Assembly: GCA_963817035.1 (NCBI GenBank)
Contig: CAWFMM010000004.1
Coordinates: forward strand, 806,001 to 870,000
From: AC-49 sp963817035
GTDB lineage: Bacteria > Actinomycetota > Thermoleophilia > Solirubrobacterales > Solirubrobacteraceae
Direction: 5' to 3'
DNA: 64,000 nucleotides
In this document: positions 8,336-17,054 of the stretch, piece after piece
Layout of the letters: each line of letters begins with the position of its first letter
Numbering within the stretch: position 1 is the stretch's first letter
Translations under genes and position numbers: made by a program
The notes under the pieces: generated by a model
The model's input: only the letters and a program-made list of their open reading frames with translations
Told to the model about the DNA's origin: nothing
Database searches by the model: none

Positions 8336-9453
8336 CCGAGCAGCCTGGGAAAGGTGTCGATCGCGTTCTCGCAGCGGATTCGCCGACGCAGCTCGGCGGG
8401 CAGCGACTTCGGAAGCACCTGGTCGACCGAGTCGGCGTCGAAGTGCGGGTAGTCGGTCGAGAACATGAACATCCGGTCGGAGCCGCACAGCTCGATCAGC
8501 GTCGACCACTCCTTGGGGTCGAAGTCGACCGGCTGTGTGGCAAAGCGGACGTTGTCGCGGATGTGCTCGCTCGGGAGCCGCTTGACCCACGGCACCTCAC
8601 CGCGGAACTCGCGGTAGTGGATGTCCAGCCGCCGCATCAGCCACGGTACCCAGAAGACACCCGCCTCCAGCACGCAGACCTTCAGCGTCGGGAACTTGTC
8701 GAACACGCCGTTGCACACGAGGCTCACCACCTGGGCGATCGACGCGTCCGGGCCGGCCAGGGTGTGCCACTCGATGAAGTGACGCATCCAGCCGAGCACG
8801 GTCTGGGTGTTCGTGCCGAAGTGCAGCGCGACGGCGAGGTCGTGGCGGACCGCCGCCTCGTAGATCGGGTGGTACATCGGGTCGCCGTACTGGCGGTCGT
8901 TGACGACCGGCAGGAACACCTGGACCATCTGCGGATGGCCGGCCACGCGCTCGATCTCGCGCACCGCCTGATCGGGGTTGTGGGCGACGACGTGGATCGA
9001 GCCGCGCAGCCGCGGCTCCTGGTCGAGCCAGTGCTCGATCTGCCAGTCGTTGTAGGCCGACGCCATCGCGGCCGCCTGCTCGTACCAGCCCTGCTGGGCC
9101 GAGAAGTAGTAGAAGCCGTTGAGGATCGCGATCGAGACGCCCTCGCCCTCCAGCAGCTGCGAGCGCAGGAGGTCGACGTTGTGCGCCGCCATCCCGTAGC
9201 CCTTCGGATCCGAGCCCGCCCGGGCCACCGACGTGTCCTTCCAGTCCTCGCGGTAGGCCTGGTTGTTGGGCTGCGAGTGCGGCAGGCCCGAGTTCAGCAC
9301 CGCGCCGTTCTTGAGGAAGCGGTGCCACTGCGGCTTGAGGTAGGGCAGCAGCACCTCGGTCGTCGGCATGAGCTCGTGGACGTCGGTGTCAACGAGCAGC
9401 GTCGACAGGTCGTACGCCTCGCGGCCGGTCCCCTGGGTGATCGCGGTCGACAT
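8332..9453 (-). CDS. Amidohydrolase-family metal enzyme (ACMSD-like)
   Basis: A 373-residue amidohydrolase-2 family protein, probably a metal-dependent decarboxylase or hydrolase. Metal-site motifs are complete by eye: DTDVHE near residue 22, the His in ALHFGTN, and STDYPHFDAD near residue 325. The paralogue hallmarks YNDWQIEHWLD, PWLMRRLDIHYREFRG and VKRLPSEHIRDNVRF are present. ATG 9453 is preceded by AAGGGAG, a good ribosome binding site; an in-frame ATG 15 bases upstream lacks one. The Rieske gene follows with an ATGA overlap. Upstream in the operon are a GMC oxidase and an aldehyde dehydrogenase, so a carboxylic acid substrate is reasonable. Confidence 0.9.
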   Translation of the reverse strand: MSTAITQGTGREAYDLSTLLVDTDVHELMPTTEVLLPYLKPQWHRFLKNGAVLNSGLPHSQPNNQAYREDWKDTSVARAGSDPKGYGMAAHNVDLLRSQLLEGEGVSIAILNGFYYFSAQQGWYEQAAAMASAYNDWQIEHWLDQEPRLRGSIHVVAHNPDQAVREIERVAGHPQMVQVFLPVVNDRQYGDPMYHPIYEAAVRHDLAVALHFGTNTQTVLGWMRHFIEWHTLAGPDASIAQVVSLVCNGVFDKFPTLKVCVLEAGVFWVPWLMRRLDIHYREFRGEVPWVKRLPSEHIRDNVRFATQPVDFDPKEWSTLIELCGSDRMFMFSTDYPHFDADSVDQVLPKSLPAELRRRIRCENAIDTFPRLLG

Positions 9454-9464
9454 CTCTACTCCCT

Positions 9465-10262
9465 TCATCGTGAATGCACATGCTCGCTCATCCGTGCCAG
9501 CCCGGCGCGGATCTGGGGCAGGGTCGCACGCGGGTCGCGGATCGGCAAGCCGTGGGTCGGCGCGATGATCTCGACCTCCAGCTCCTCGAGCACCAGGTGG
9601 TCCTGACGGTCGAGGAAGGCGGTGTTGTCGGCGAAATACGACCACCAGAACGGCGCGGGCGCGAACGACTCCGTCATCTCGGCCACGTCGAGGCTCGGCA
9701 CATCCTCGGCCATCAGGCCGCAGTGCTCGGACGGGTGCGTGTGCATGAACGAGAAGCCGTCGCCGGTGAACAGCACACGCCGGCTGGTGTCGAACGCCCA
9801 GCGCGTGTAGGGCAGGTCGCGCATCACGCCTTCGACGACGACGAGCTCGGTGCCGCCCAGGTCGAGCCGGTCTCCGGGATCGAGGAAGCGCATCCGGTCG
9901 GCGACCTGCGGGAACACCAGGTGCAGGTCGCACACGTCGCCGCAGACGATCGCCTCCGGGTAGCGCTCGAGCAGGTGGCCGACGCCGCCGCTGTGCGGCA
10001 GCTCGGAGTGCGTGACGAAGACGTAGCGCACCGGCGGCAGTCGCTCGCGCTCGATGAGCTCCTCCACCTGCCGGGTGACCGCCCCGATCTTGTGCGTGAT
10101 CCCGGCCTCGACCAGGGCGCAGCCGGTCTCGCCGGCGACGAGGTAGACCCAGTTGCCGAAATGCCAGGACCCGTCGCCGCGGGGGGAGACCTCGCACTCG
10201 CCGACCCAGAAGATCCCGGGGGCCAGCGTGATGGGGTAGGGGCCGATGATCGGATCGGTCAT
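9465..10262 (-). CDS. Metallo-beta-lactamase-fold protein, ODP/flavodiiron-like, partial metal site
   Basis: A 265-residue MBL-fold protein. The metal motif reads THSELPHSGG near residue 79, which resembles the H-x-E-x-D-H of the flavodiiron (ODP) subfamily rather than the H-x-H-x-D-H of hydrolases, but the Asp is Pro. The Asp of FTGDGFSF and a late His in IAPTHGLPIR are kept, while the His normally found before the FTGD strand appears to be Arg (YTRWAFD). No flavodoxin domain follows. ATG 10262 overlaps the stop of a second MBL protein. It could be a di-iron or mononuclear redox enzyme, or a partner in a hetero-oligomer with its neighbour. Confidence 0.8.
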   Translation of the reverse strand: MTDPIIGPYPITLAPGIFWVGECEVSPRGDGSWHFGNWVYLVAGETGCALVEAGITHKIGAVTRQVEELIERERLPPVRYVFVTHSELPHSGGVGHLLERYPEAIVCGDVCDLHLVFPQVADRMRFLDPGDRLDLGGTELVVVEGVMRDLPYTRWAFDTSRRVLFTGDGFSFMHTHPSEHCGLMAEDVPSLDVAEMTESFAPAPFWWSYFADNTAFLDRQDHLVLEELEVEIIAPTHGLPIRDPRATLPQIRAGLARMSEHVHSR

Positions 10263-11125
10263 CGTGCCGCCCCGGCGAAGCGCCAGTCCGCGGCGTCCAG
10301 CCCTGTCGGCGCCTCGTCGGGGGCGTCGCGCAGCACCCCGTCGAGGAGGTCGTAGTGGCGCCGGACGGTGTCGGCGCCGTGGAGCACGCAGCCCCACTCC
10401 GGCGCGATCGTCTCGACCTCATGGCGCTCGAAGACGTCGGCCAGCGCGCGCCGGATAGCGTCGGTGCGTGCGCCGGGCAGCCACCAGTAACGGTTGCGCG
10501 CAAGGTGGTGGTGGACCGTGCGGGCGGTCGTTTCGTCCTCCTCGCCGGCGATCCACGGGCCCGCACTGGTCGGACGAGAGACCCAGCTGAACATGTCGAC
10601 GGTGAAGAGGGTGCGAGTCGCCTCGTCGTAGCCCCAGTGGGTGGGGATCAACCGCAACGGCGCCTCGATCATGCGCAGCGCCCGCCGGCCGTCGGCATCG
10701 ATCGGCAACCGGTCGCCGGTCGACGTCTTGACCGGGATCGCGCGATCGAGCCCGTTCGGATTGATCGGGAACTCGGGACGGAAGTTCAGCCACTCGTCGG
10801 GGCTGGCCAACGGGACGCGCTCGTAGACTGCGTCGATCGGGAAGCGGTCGGCGATCGGCCGCGCGTTGCAGAGCGAGCCGAACTCGAGGCGCATCGGGAG
10901 CAGCGACAGCCGTGCATCGCCCAGCGCCACGGCGAGCTGGTCGAGCAGCGCGTCCTGGTGAACGCTCCAGCCGGTTCCGATCAACAGGGCGCGGTCGCCC
11001 TCCCTGAGCAGGTAGCACTGCATCGGCGAGAAGCCGCGCACGTCGAGCGGGTGCGTCGACACGCGTCCGTCGAGCTCGAACGGGTTCGACAGCGCCCACA
11101 ACCGGCCGGGGACGAGCTCCGTCAC
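10259..11125 (-). CDS. Metallo-beta-lactamase-fold protein with degenerate metal site
   Basis: A 288-residue protein related to its neighbour at 9465. The first metal motif reads LPMRLEFGSLCN near residue 77, so the usual His ligands are gone, although the Glu may be retained. The His of IPTHWGYD and the Asp of FTVDMFSW are present; the late His is replaced (IAPEWGC). GTG 11125 overlaps the aldehyde dehydrogenase stop (GTGA), and its own stop overlaps the next MBL gene. The two MBL proteins have lost different ligands, which would fit a heteromer, but this is inference. Catalysis by this chain alone is doubtful. Confidence 0.75.
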   Translation of the reverse strand: MTELVPGRLWALSNPFELDGRVSTHPLDVRGFSPMQCYLLREGDRALLIGTGWSVHQDALLDQLAVALGDARLSLLPMRLEFGSLCNARPIADRFPIDAVYERVPLASPDEWLNFRPEFPINPNGLDRAIPVKTSTGDRLPIDADGRRALRMIEAPLRLIPTHWGYDEATRTLFTVDMFSWVSRPTSAGPWIAGEEDETTARTVHHHLARNRYWWLPGARTDAIRRALADVFERHEVETIAPEWGCVLHGADTVRRHYDLLDGVLRDAPDEAPTGLDAADWRFAGAAR

Positions 11126-12603
11126 CGAGCGCTCCAGACCGACTTGACGTTGAGGTACTCCTCGACCTGAGCATGGCCCAGCTCACGCCCGTAGCCGCTG
11201 TGGCGATAGCCGCCGGCCGGCATCGCCGGATCGAGCAGGTAGCCGGTGTTGACCCAGACCGACCCCGTCTTCAGCAGCGAGGCGACCCGGTTGGCGCGGC
11301 GGGCGTCGTTGGTCCATACGTAGGCGCCGAGGCCGTAGTCGTTGTCGTTTGCTCGCCGCACGACCTCGTCGACGTCGTCGAACGGCGTCGCGGCGATGAC
11401 GGGGCCGAAGATCTCCTCGCGCATGATCCGCATGTCGTCGCGCGCGTCCGCGAAGACGGTCGGGGGTACGTAGTAGCCGTGCTCGCGGCCGCCGTCGACC
11501 AGGCGTGCGCCGCCGGCCAGGACGGTCGCGCCCTCCGCACGGCCGCTGTCCAGGTAGCCCAGCACGCGCGCGAGCTGCTCGGAGGAGACGACCGGCCCGA
11601 GATCGGTATCCGAGGCGAGCGGATCGCCGACCGTCAGCGTCCGGGCGAACTCGGCGACGCGCCCGACGAACTCGTCGTAGACGGAGCGCTCGACGTACAG
11701 CCGCGAGCCGGCAACGCAGATCTGGCCGCTGTTGCGAAATACCGCCATCGCAGCCGCGGGCACCGCGGCGTCGAGGTCGGCGTCGGCGAAAACGATGTCG
11801 GGAGACTTGCCGCCGAGCTCGAGCGTGAGTCGCTTGAGGTTGCCCGCCGACCCGCGCACGATGTGGCGGCCCGTCTCCACCGAGCCGGTGAACGAGACCT
11901 TGTCGACGCCCGGGTGCGCGGCAAGCGCCGCGCCGGCGTCGCCCTCGCCGGTGACGACGTTCAGCACACCCTCGGGCAGGCCGGCCTCCAGGCACAGCTG
12001 CGCGAAGCGCAGGGCACTCAACGGTGACTGCTCGGCCGGCTTGTGAACGACGGTGCAGCCGGTGGCGATCGCCGGGCCGATCTTCATTGCGGCGGTCAGC
12101 AGCGGCCCGTTCCAAGGGGTGATCGCCCCGATCACGCCCACCGGCTCCTTGAGCGTGTAGCTGAGCACGTCCGGGAACGAGCTCTCGATGGTCTCGCCGC
12201 GCACATGGCGCGTGCACGACGCGTAGAAGCGCAGGCACTCGACCGTCATCGCCGTGCGCATCGGCCCGCTCTTGAGCGGCACGCCCATGTCGAAGGTGTC
12301 GAGCAGCGCGAGCTCGTCGGCATGGCCCGCGACGAGGTCGGCGATGTCGAGCAGCAGGCGCTGGCGCTCGGCCGGCCCGACCCTGCCCCACGGTCCCTCC
12401 AGCGCGGCACGCGCGGCGATGACCGCCGCGTCGACGTCGGCTGCGTCGCCGCGGGCGACCGAGGCGATCACCTGCCCGTTGGCCGGGTTCACCGACGCGA
12501 AGGTCCCGCCCGTCCGCGCCTCGACCAAACGGCCACCGATCAGCAGCTGTTTCGGCGGCCCGTCAAGGAAGGCGGGCTGGGTGACGCTCTCAGACGACGG
12601 CAT
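11122..12603 (-). CDS. NAD(P)-dependent aldehyde dehydrogenase
   Basis: A 493-residue ALDH-superfamily enzyme oxidising an aldehyde to the carboxylic acid. The catalytic Cys lies in NSGQICVAGSR near residue 297, the general-base Glu in LTLELGGKSPDIV near residue 263, and the cofactor-loop Asn in TPWNGPLL near residue 163. Length is standard. It overlaps the GMC oxidase gene upstream by 14 bases and the degenerate MBL gene downstream by four. Placement directly after an alcohol oxidase implies successive alcohol to aldehyde to acid oxidation. Confidence 0.93.
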   Translation of the reverse strand: MPSSESVTQPAFLDGPPKQLLIGGRLVEARTGGTFASVNPANGQVIASVARGDAADVDAAVIAARAALEGPWGRVGPAERQRLLLDIADLVAGHADELALLDTFDMGVPLKSGPMRTAMTVECLRFYASCTRHVRGETIESSFPDVLSYTLKEPVGVIGAITPWNGPLLTAAMKIGPAIATGCTVVHKPAEQSPLSALRFAQLCLEAGLPEGVLNVVTGEGDAGAALAAHPGVDKVSFTGSVETGRHIVRGSAGNLKRLTLELGGKSPDIVFADADLDAAVPAAAMAVFRNSGQICVAGSRLYVERSVYDEFVGRVAEFARTLTVGDPLASDTDLGPVVSSEQLARVLGYLDSGRAEGATVLAGGARLVDGGREHGYYVPPTVFADARDDMRIMREEIFGPVIAATPFDDVDEVVRRANDNDYGLGAYVWTNDARRANRVASLLKTGSVWVNTGYLLDPAMPAGGYRHSGYGRELGHAQVEEYLNVKSVWSAR

Positions 12604-14206
12604 GGTGGGCCTCGCTCTCGGGTGCGTTGGCCGTCATGCGCTCGGCCATCCGCTCGGCCACGACCAGGGTTGGCAGCTCGGTGTTGGCCCGCGGGATGGT
12701 GGGCATCACGCTCGCGTCGATCACCCGCAGTCCGTCCACCCCCACGACGCGGCACTCGGGGTCGACGACGCGCCGCGGGTCGCCGGCCGGGCCCATCGGG
12801 CACGAGCCGACCGCATGGGCCGTGTCGCTGACCGTCGCCCGGATCCACGCGTCGAGCGCAACGTCGTCGTCGAGCTGCTCGAGCGTGAAGCCGCCGGTCC
12901 CGGTGTCGCGGAACACGGTGCGGGTGGCGGGCAGGACCTCCTGGGCGATGCGGTCGAACGCCGGCTCGGCCACCAGCGCTCCCAACCGCCGCATGGCGTC
13001 GCGCAGCCGCACGAGGTCGCGCTCGTCGGAGAGCAGCCCCATGTCGACCTCGGGATGCGCGAGCGGGTCGCGTGAGACGACTCGCACGGTCCCGCGCGAG
13101 AACGTCTGGAACGCCGCGGCGAGCAGGTAGCCGTATGCGCGGTCGGCCTCGCGGCCCCCGGTGACGTCGAGTGCGAGGAACACCATGTCGTTGCGCCCGG
13201 CCCCGGCCAGGCCCGAGCTGTAGCGCACGAAGCAGTTCATGCCCCGAACCTCGAGGCTCGACGAGTGCGCCTCCGGACGGAGCTCGACGGTCAGGCCAAC
13301 GCCCGCGTGGTCGCGCAGCGTGCTCCCCACGGGGGCCTCGGCCACGAGCGGGACGCCGATGCCCTCGACCGCGTCGCGGGGCCCGATCCCCGAGCGCACG
13401 AGGATGCCCGGCGTGGCGATCGCGCCGGCGGACAGCACGATCTCGCGGCCGCAAAACGACACGGGGCCATCCGCAGTGATCACCTCGACCGCCACGGCCC
13501 GCCCGTCCTCGACGAGCACCCGGTCGACCAGCGCGTCGCACCGGATCGTGAGGTTCTCGCGGTCGCGGATCGGCTCGAGGTACGCGTCGCTGGCCGAGAC
13601 GCGGGCGCCGCGCGCGAAGGCGTGGGCAACGGGAGACACTCCGGTGGCGAGCGGGTCGTTGACGTCGGGCGCCCATCCGTAGCCGACGGCGAGCGCAGCG
13701 TCGCGCAGGGCGTGGCTCATCGCGCCCCACTCGGCAACCGGAAGCCGTGAGATGGCGAGCGGCCCGCCGGAGCCGTGGGCCCCGGTCCCGCCGAAGTCGA
13801 GGTCGTCCTCGAGCCGGGCCCGAGCCGCGGCGACGTCGTCGGCGCCCCAGCCCGCGCAGCCCGAAGCGCGCCACTCGTCGAAGTCCTCGGGCAGGGCGTG
13901 CAACAGGATCTGCCCGTTGACCGCCGTGCTGCCGCCGAGGCCGCGACCGCGCGTGTAGGGCACCGCCTCCTGGCCGGCGGCGCGACGCGCCAGCAGGCCC
14001 GGCCAGGTGTGCACGCCGAGGTGCGGCGCGACCATGGCGCGAAACGGGTTGGGGCTGCTCAGGCCCGGCGGGACGCTCCCGTGTCGCAGGTCCGGGCCGG
14101 CCTCGATCAGCAGCACCCGACGCGACGCGTCCTCGCTGAGCCGTGCGGCAAGGACGCTTCCCGCCGCGCCGCCGCCGACGATCACATGGTCGAAATCCGC
14201 CTCCAT
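12590..14206 (-). CDS. GMC-family FAD-dependent alcohol oxidoreductase
   Basis: A 538-residue flavoprotein of the glucose-methanol-choline family (choline or alcohol dehydrogenase type). The N-terminal FAD site is HVIVGGGAAGSVLAARLS, followed by the family signature TRGRGLGGSTAVNGQ near residue 87. The C-terminus holds the active-site His in DTAHAVGSCPMGP and the conserved PRANTELPT. It is the first gene of the 14206-7982 operon and would oxidise a primary alcohol to the aldehyde used by the next enzyme. A 240-base gap upstream separates it from a divergent P450 and must hold both promoters. Confidence 0.93.
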   Translation of the reverse strand: MEADFDHVIVGGGAAGSVLAARLSEDASRRVLLIEAGPDLRHGSVPPGLSSPNPFRAMVAPHLGVHTWPGLLARRAAGQEAVPYTRGRGLGGSTAVNGQILLHALPEDFDEWRASGCAGWGADDVAAARARLEDDLDFGGTGAHGSGGPLAISRLPVAEWGAMSHALRDAALAVGYGWAPDVNDPLATGVSPVAHAFARGARVSASDAYLEPIRDRENLTIRCDALVDRVLVEDGRAVAVEVITADGPVSFCGREIVLSAGAIATPGILVRSGIGPRDAVEGIGVPLVAEAPVGSTLRDHAGVGLTVELRPEAHSSSLEVRGMNCFVRYSSGLAGAGRNDMVFLALDVTGGREADRAYGYLLAAAFQTFSRGTVRVVSRDPLAHPEVDMGLLSDERDLVRLRDAMRRLGALVAEPAFDRIAQEVLPATRTVFRDTGTGGFTLEQLDDDVALDAWIRATVSDTAHAVGSCPMGPAGDPRRVVDPECRVVGVDGLRVIDASVMPTIPRANTELPTLVVAERMAERMTANAPESEAHHAVV

Positions 14207-14325
14207 GGAGGTGACCCTAGCCCAGCCACGCCCGCTCCGCGATGCGTCCTGCGCATGCGCTCATTCGGGCTCGCCGATCCGGCGCGCCCGTGCGTGCGGT
14301 CGGGCGCGCCCGCAGCGCCGGGTTG

Positions 14326-14346
14326 GCTCATGTACGATTTGCATGA
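14326..14346. promoter_or_regulatory. Conserved 21-bp element upstream of a P450 gene
   Basis: GCTCATG-TA-CGATTTGCATGA matches the element at 21046 at 18 or more of 21 positions with identical spacing; both lie upstream of a P450 gene. TCATG ... CATGA forms short inverted arms. An alternative is that ATG 14330 starts a small ORF. Confidence 0.45.
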
Positions 14347-14464
14347 AACGACCGCGCGGTGGCCGACCCGGGCGCCGGAGGTCTTCACAGCACTCGACGA
14401 GGGCGACGACGCACTCGCAGCGATGGAAGATGGGAGCGTGACCTGCAGTGTCATCGTCAACTGA
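14330..14464 (+). CDS. Possible 44-residue ORF overlapping the P450 start
   Basis: ATG 14330 opens a 44-codon frame beginning MYDLHETTARWP and ending in EDGSVTCSVIVN, with mostly G/C third positions. It ends 17 bases inside the P450 gene in a different frame. The C-terminal part loosely resembles the tail of zinc alcohol dehydrogenases (G-x-V-x-x-x-V-I-V), so it may be a leader peptide or a gene remnant. A start at 14423 (GTG) would leave only eight codons. Low confidence. Confidence 0.25.
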   Translation: MYDLHETTARWPTRAPEVFTALDEGDDALAAMEDGSVTCSVIVN

Positions 14465-15737
14465 GCCTTCTCGCGAGCGCGTCGACCTAGAGCTCGTCGA
14501 TCCGAACTCGACCGACTTCCAGCAGCGACCCGATGCCCACTATCGGGCCCTCCAAGAGGGCCCCCCGGTGTTCGTCGCCCCGACGGGGGACCTGCACCTC
14601 GTGGCGCGCCATAAGCAGATGTTCCCGATCCTGCGCGACCCGGAACGGTTCTCCTCGGCCTTCGGCGCAGTCGGCGACCAGGGCGCCGACGATCCGGAGG
14701 TCGCGGCGGTCCTGGCCGAGGGCTGGCCCTACCTGCCGACGATGCTGACATGCGACCCGCCCGCGCACACGCGCTACCGCGGGACCGTGGCGGACTACTT
14801 CAGGCCAGCACGCATCGAAGCGCTGCGCCCCGCGATCGTGGAGATCGCCGGACGGCTGATCCGCGCGCTGCCCGAGGGGGAGTCGTTCGACGTGGTCCCC
14901 GCGCTCGCCGTGCCGCTCCCGGTAGAGGTGATCGCGGCCGTGCTGCAGCTGCCCGAGGACCGCATGGCCGACTTCAAGCGCTGGAGCGACGACGCGGTCG
15001 CGGGTACCGGTGCGCACCCGGATGCGGAGCACCGGCTCGCGGCGGCACGCGGCGTGGTCGAGCTGCAGCGATTCCTGGCCGGCGAGCTCGAGGATCGCCG
15101 CGAGCGCCCGCGCGGCGACCTGATGTCCGATCTGGTTCAGGCCGAGATCGAGTCCGGCGACCCAGGCTCCGCGCCGCGGCTGCTGACCATGGCGGAGATG
15201 GTGTCGATCGTCCGCCAGCTCCTCGTCGCGGGCAACGAGACCACGACCAACGTGATCGTCGAGGGGGTCCGCCTGCTGGCCTCCGACCCGGACCAGTGGG
15301 GCCGTCTCAGGGCCGATCCGGACGGACGGGCCGGGGCCGTCGCCGAGGAGGTGATTCGCCTCGCGTCGCCGTTGGCCGGGATGTTCCGGGTGGCGACCGA
15401 CGATACGGAGATCGACGGCTGCCCGATCCCGCGCGGCGCACGGGTGTTCCCGCTCTACGCGGCGGCGAACCGCGACCCGGAGGTGTGGGGTGACCATCCC
15501 GATGCCTTCGATCCGGATCGGCCGAACATCCGCAAGCACTTCGGCTTCGGCCGCGGCATCCACTTCTGCATCGGGGCTCCGCTGGCGCGCCTCGAGCTGA
15601 GCACCACGTTTGCCGAGCTGGCCCGGCGCATCGAGCGTATCGAGCTCGCGAGCGACGACGCGCCGCACCGGCATCCGAGCTTCGTGCACCGCGGCCTCAC
15701 GCGGCTCGAGGTGCGGGCGTTCAGGGCCGCGGATTAG
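14448..15737 (+). CDS. Cytochrome P450 with canonical I-helix
   Basis: A 429-residue soluble bacterial P450 monooxygenase. The I-helix reads LLVAGNETTT near residue 260, with the acid-Thr pair intact; EEVIR is the ExxR motif; and FGFGRGIHFCIGAPLAR near residue 368 carries the heme-ligating Cys. It starts at GTG 14448. No ferredoxin gene is adjacent; the nearest candidates are the small 3Fe-4S protein at 26254 and the Rieske proteins. It stands alone between a divergent GMC operon and a convergent alcohol dehydrogenase, and it has its own upstream element. Hydroxylation of a hydrophobic substrate is expected; substrate unknown. Confidence 0.93.
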   Translation: MSSSTEPSRERVDLELVDPNSTDFQQRPDAHYRALQEGPPVFVAPTGDLHLVARHKQMFPILRDPERFSSAFGAVGDQGADDPEVAAVLAEGWPYLPTMLTCDPPAHTRYRGTVADYFRPARIEALRPAIVEIAGRLIRALPEGESFDVVPALAVPLPVEVIAAVLQLPEDRMADFKRWSDDAVAGTGAHPDAEHRLAAARGVVELQRFLAGELEDRRERPRGDLMSDLVQAEIESGDPGSAPRLLTMAEMVSIVRQLLVAGNETTTNVIVEGVRLLASDPDQWGRLRADPDGRAGAVAEEVIRLASPLAGMFRVATDDTEIDGCPIPRGARVFPLYAAANRDPEVWGDHPDAFDPDRPNIRKHFGFGRGIHFCIGAPLARLELSTTFAELARRIERIELASDDAPHRHPSFVHRGLTRLEVRAFRAAD

Positions 15738-15746
15738 CGCGCGTGT

Positions 15747-15762
15747 CGAGCCGCGGGGCTCG
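15747..15762. terminator. Stem-loop between convergent P450 and alcohol dehydrogenase genes
   Basis: A perfect 6-bp stem CGAGCC / GGCTCG with a GCGG tetraloop, ten bases after the P450 stop. No T-run follows, so it is at best a hairpin-type terminator that could serve both convergent genes. Confidence 0.4.
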
Positions 15763-15804
15763 GCGCCCGGCGAGTCCGCCTGAACGGCCGCGGCGAGCCA
15801 GTTC

Positions 15805-16890
15805 TCATTCGAACCTGATGATGCTGCGTGCGCCTTGCTCGTTCTGCGTCGCGGTCAAGGCGTCGTTGACGCGCTCGATCGGAAAGGTCGCCGTTACGAG
15901 GGCGTCGAGCTTGAGCTGGCCGCGAAGGTAGAGCTCGACGTAGTGCGGGATCGCGACACGGAACGGGCCCGAGCCCATGAGCGAGCCTTGCAGCCGGCGC
16001 TCCGCTCGTAGCAGGTCGGTTGAGATCGGGATCGTCTTGCCGAAGACGACACCGACGACGGTCGTGGTGCCGCCGGGCTTGAGCATCGCGAAGGCCTGCT
16101 CGATGGTATCTATGCGGCCGGCGACCTCGAACGAGTGGTCGACGCCTCCGCCCGTCAGCTCGCGAGCCTGCTCGACGGCATCGCCGGCGGCGGCGTCGAT
16201 GCTATGCGTGGCGCCCAGCTCCCGCGCCAGCTCAAGACGCGTCGCATGGCGGTCGACCGCGATGATCTTGACTGCTCCGGAGATGCGGGCTCCCTGGATC
16301 ACGCTGAGACCGACGCCGCCGCAGCCAATCACGGCTACGGTTGCGCCGGGACGGACGTTTGCCTTGTTGAGCACGGCGCCGAGGCCGGTCGACACCCCGC
16401 AGCCCAGCAGCGCTGCCTTGTCGAGCGGCATGTCGCGGTCGATCTTGACGACGGCGTTCTCGTGCACCAGCAGCTGCTCGCCGAACGAGCCCAGTCCGAC
16501 CATCTGGCCAAGCGGCTGGCCGTCAGCTGCCGAGAGTCGTGGCGGGCCGTCCGGGCTGCGAAGCACGACGCCCACACGCGAGCAGAGCGTTGCCCGACCG
16601 GTGAGGCAGAACTCGCAGTGTCCGCAGAACACCGGGTTGTACGTGACCACGTGATCACCCGGCTCCACATACGCCACGGCGCTGCCGACCTGCTCGACGA
16701 TGCCGGCTGATTCGTGTCCCAGCACGAGCGGAGGCACAGCCGTTGCGAAGGATCCGTCGACATAGCCGACATCGCTGTGGCAGACACCTGCCGCGACGGT
16801 GCGAATCAGGACCTCCTGGGCCGCCGGCTCGTCGACGCTCACGTCTTCGACGACGACCTTATGCCGCTCGCGAAGCACGGCAGCTCTCAT
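15805..16890 (-). CDS. Zinc-dependent alcohol dehydrogenase (MDR superfamily)
   Basis: A 361-residue medium-chain dehydrogenase. Catalytic-zinc ligands are visible in AGVCHSDVGYVDG (Cys near 37) and GHESAGIV (His-Glu near 62). Four structural-zinc Cys lie in CGHCEFCLTGRATLC near residues 92-106, and the nucleotide fold has VIGCGGVGLSVIQ near residue 188. It resembles class III-type alcohol dehydrogenases of actinomycetes. ATG 16890 has a strong ribosome binding site (GGAGGGACG). It follows the SDR and epoxide hydrolase genes on the same strand, separated by 164 bases, and would oxidise an alcohol from that branch. Confidence 0.93.
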   Translation of the reverse strand: MRAAVLRERHKVVVEDVSVDEPAAQEVLIRTVAAGVCHSDVGYVDGSFATAVPPLVLGHESAGIVEQVGSAVAYVEPGDHVVTYNPVFCGHCEFCLTGRATLCSRVGVVLRSPDGPPRLSAADGQPLGQMVGLGSFGEQLLVHENAVVKIDRDMPLDKAALLGCGVSTGLGAVLNKANVRPGATVAVIGCGGVGLSVIQGARISGAVKIIAVDRHATRLELARELGATHSIDAAAGDAVEQARELTGGGVDHSFEVAGRIDTIEQAFAMLKPGGTTTVVGVVFGKTIPISTDLLRAERRLQGSLMGSGPFRVAIPHYVELYLRGQLKLDALVTATFPIERVNDALTATQNEQGARSIIRFE

Positions 16891-17054
16891 CGACGTCCCT
16901 CCAATCCCAGGCGGCAGGCTTTCGCACGGTCGCTGCCATCGTCTCCGCAAACATCCGCTCGTGGACCTCAGCAGCCGTGGAGAACGGTACCGCAAGGCTT
17001 ACGATTGAACCACTCGGAAGTCCAGCCTTCCGTCGCACGCGCCCGGCACCGACC

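Noticed and set aside
7951..9606. 551-codon frame on the + strand over the Rieske and amidohydrolase genes
   Set aside because: Low-complexity Arg-rich translation antisense to genes with clear Rieske and metal-site motifs.
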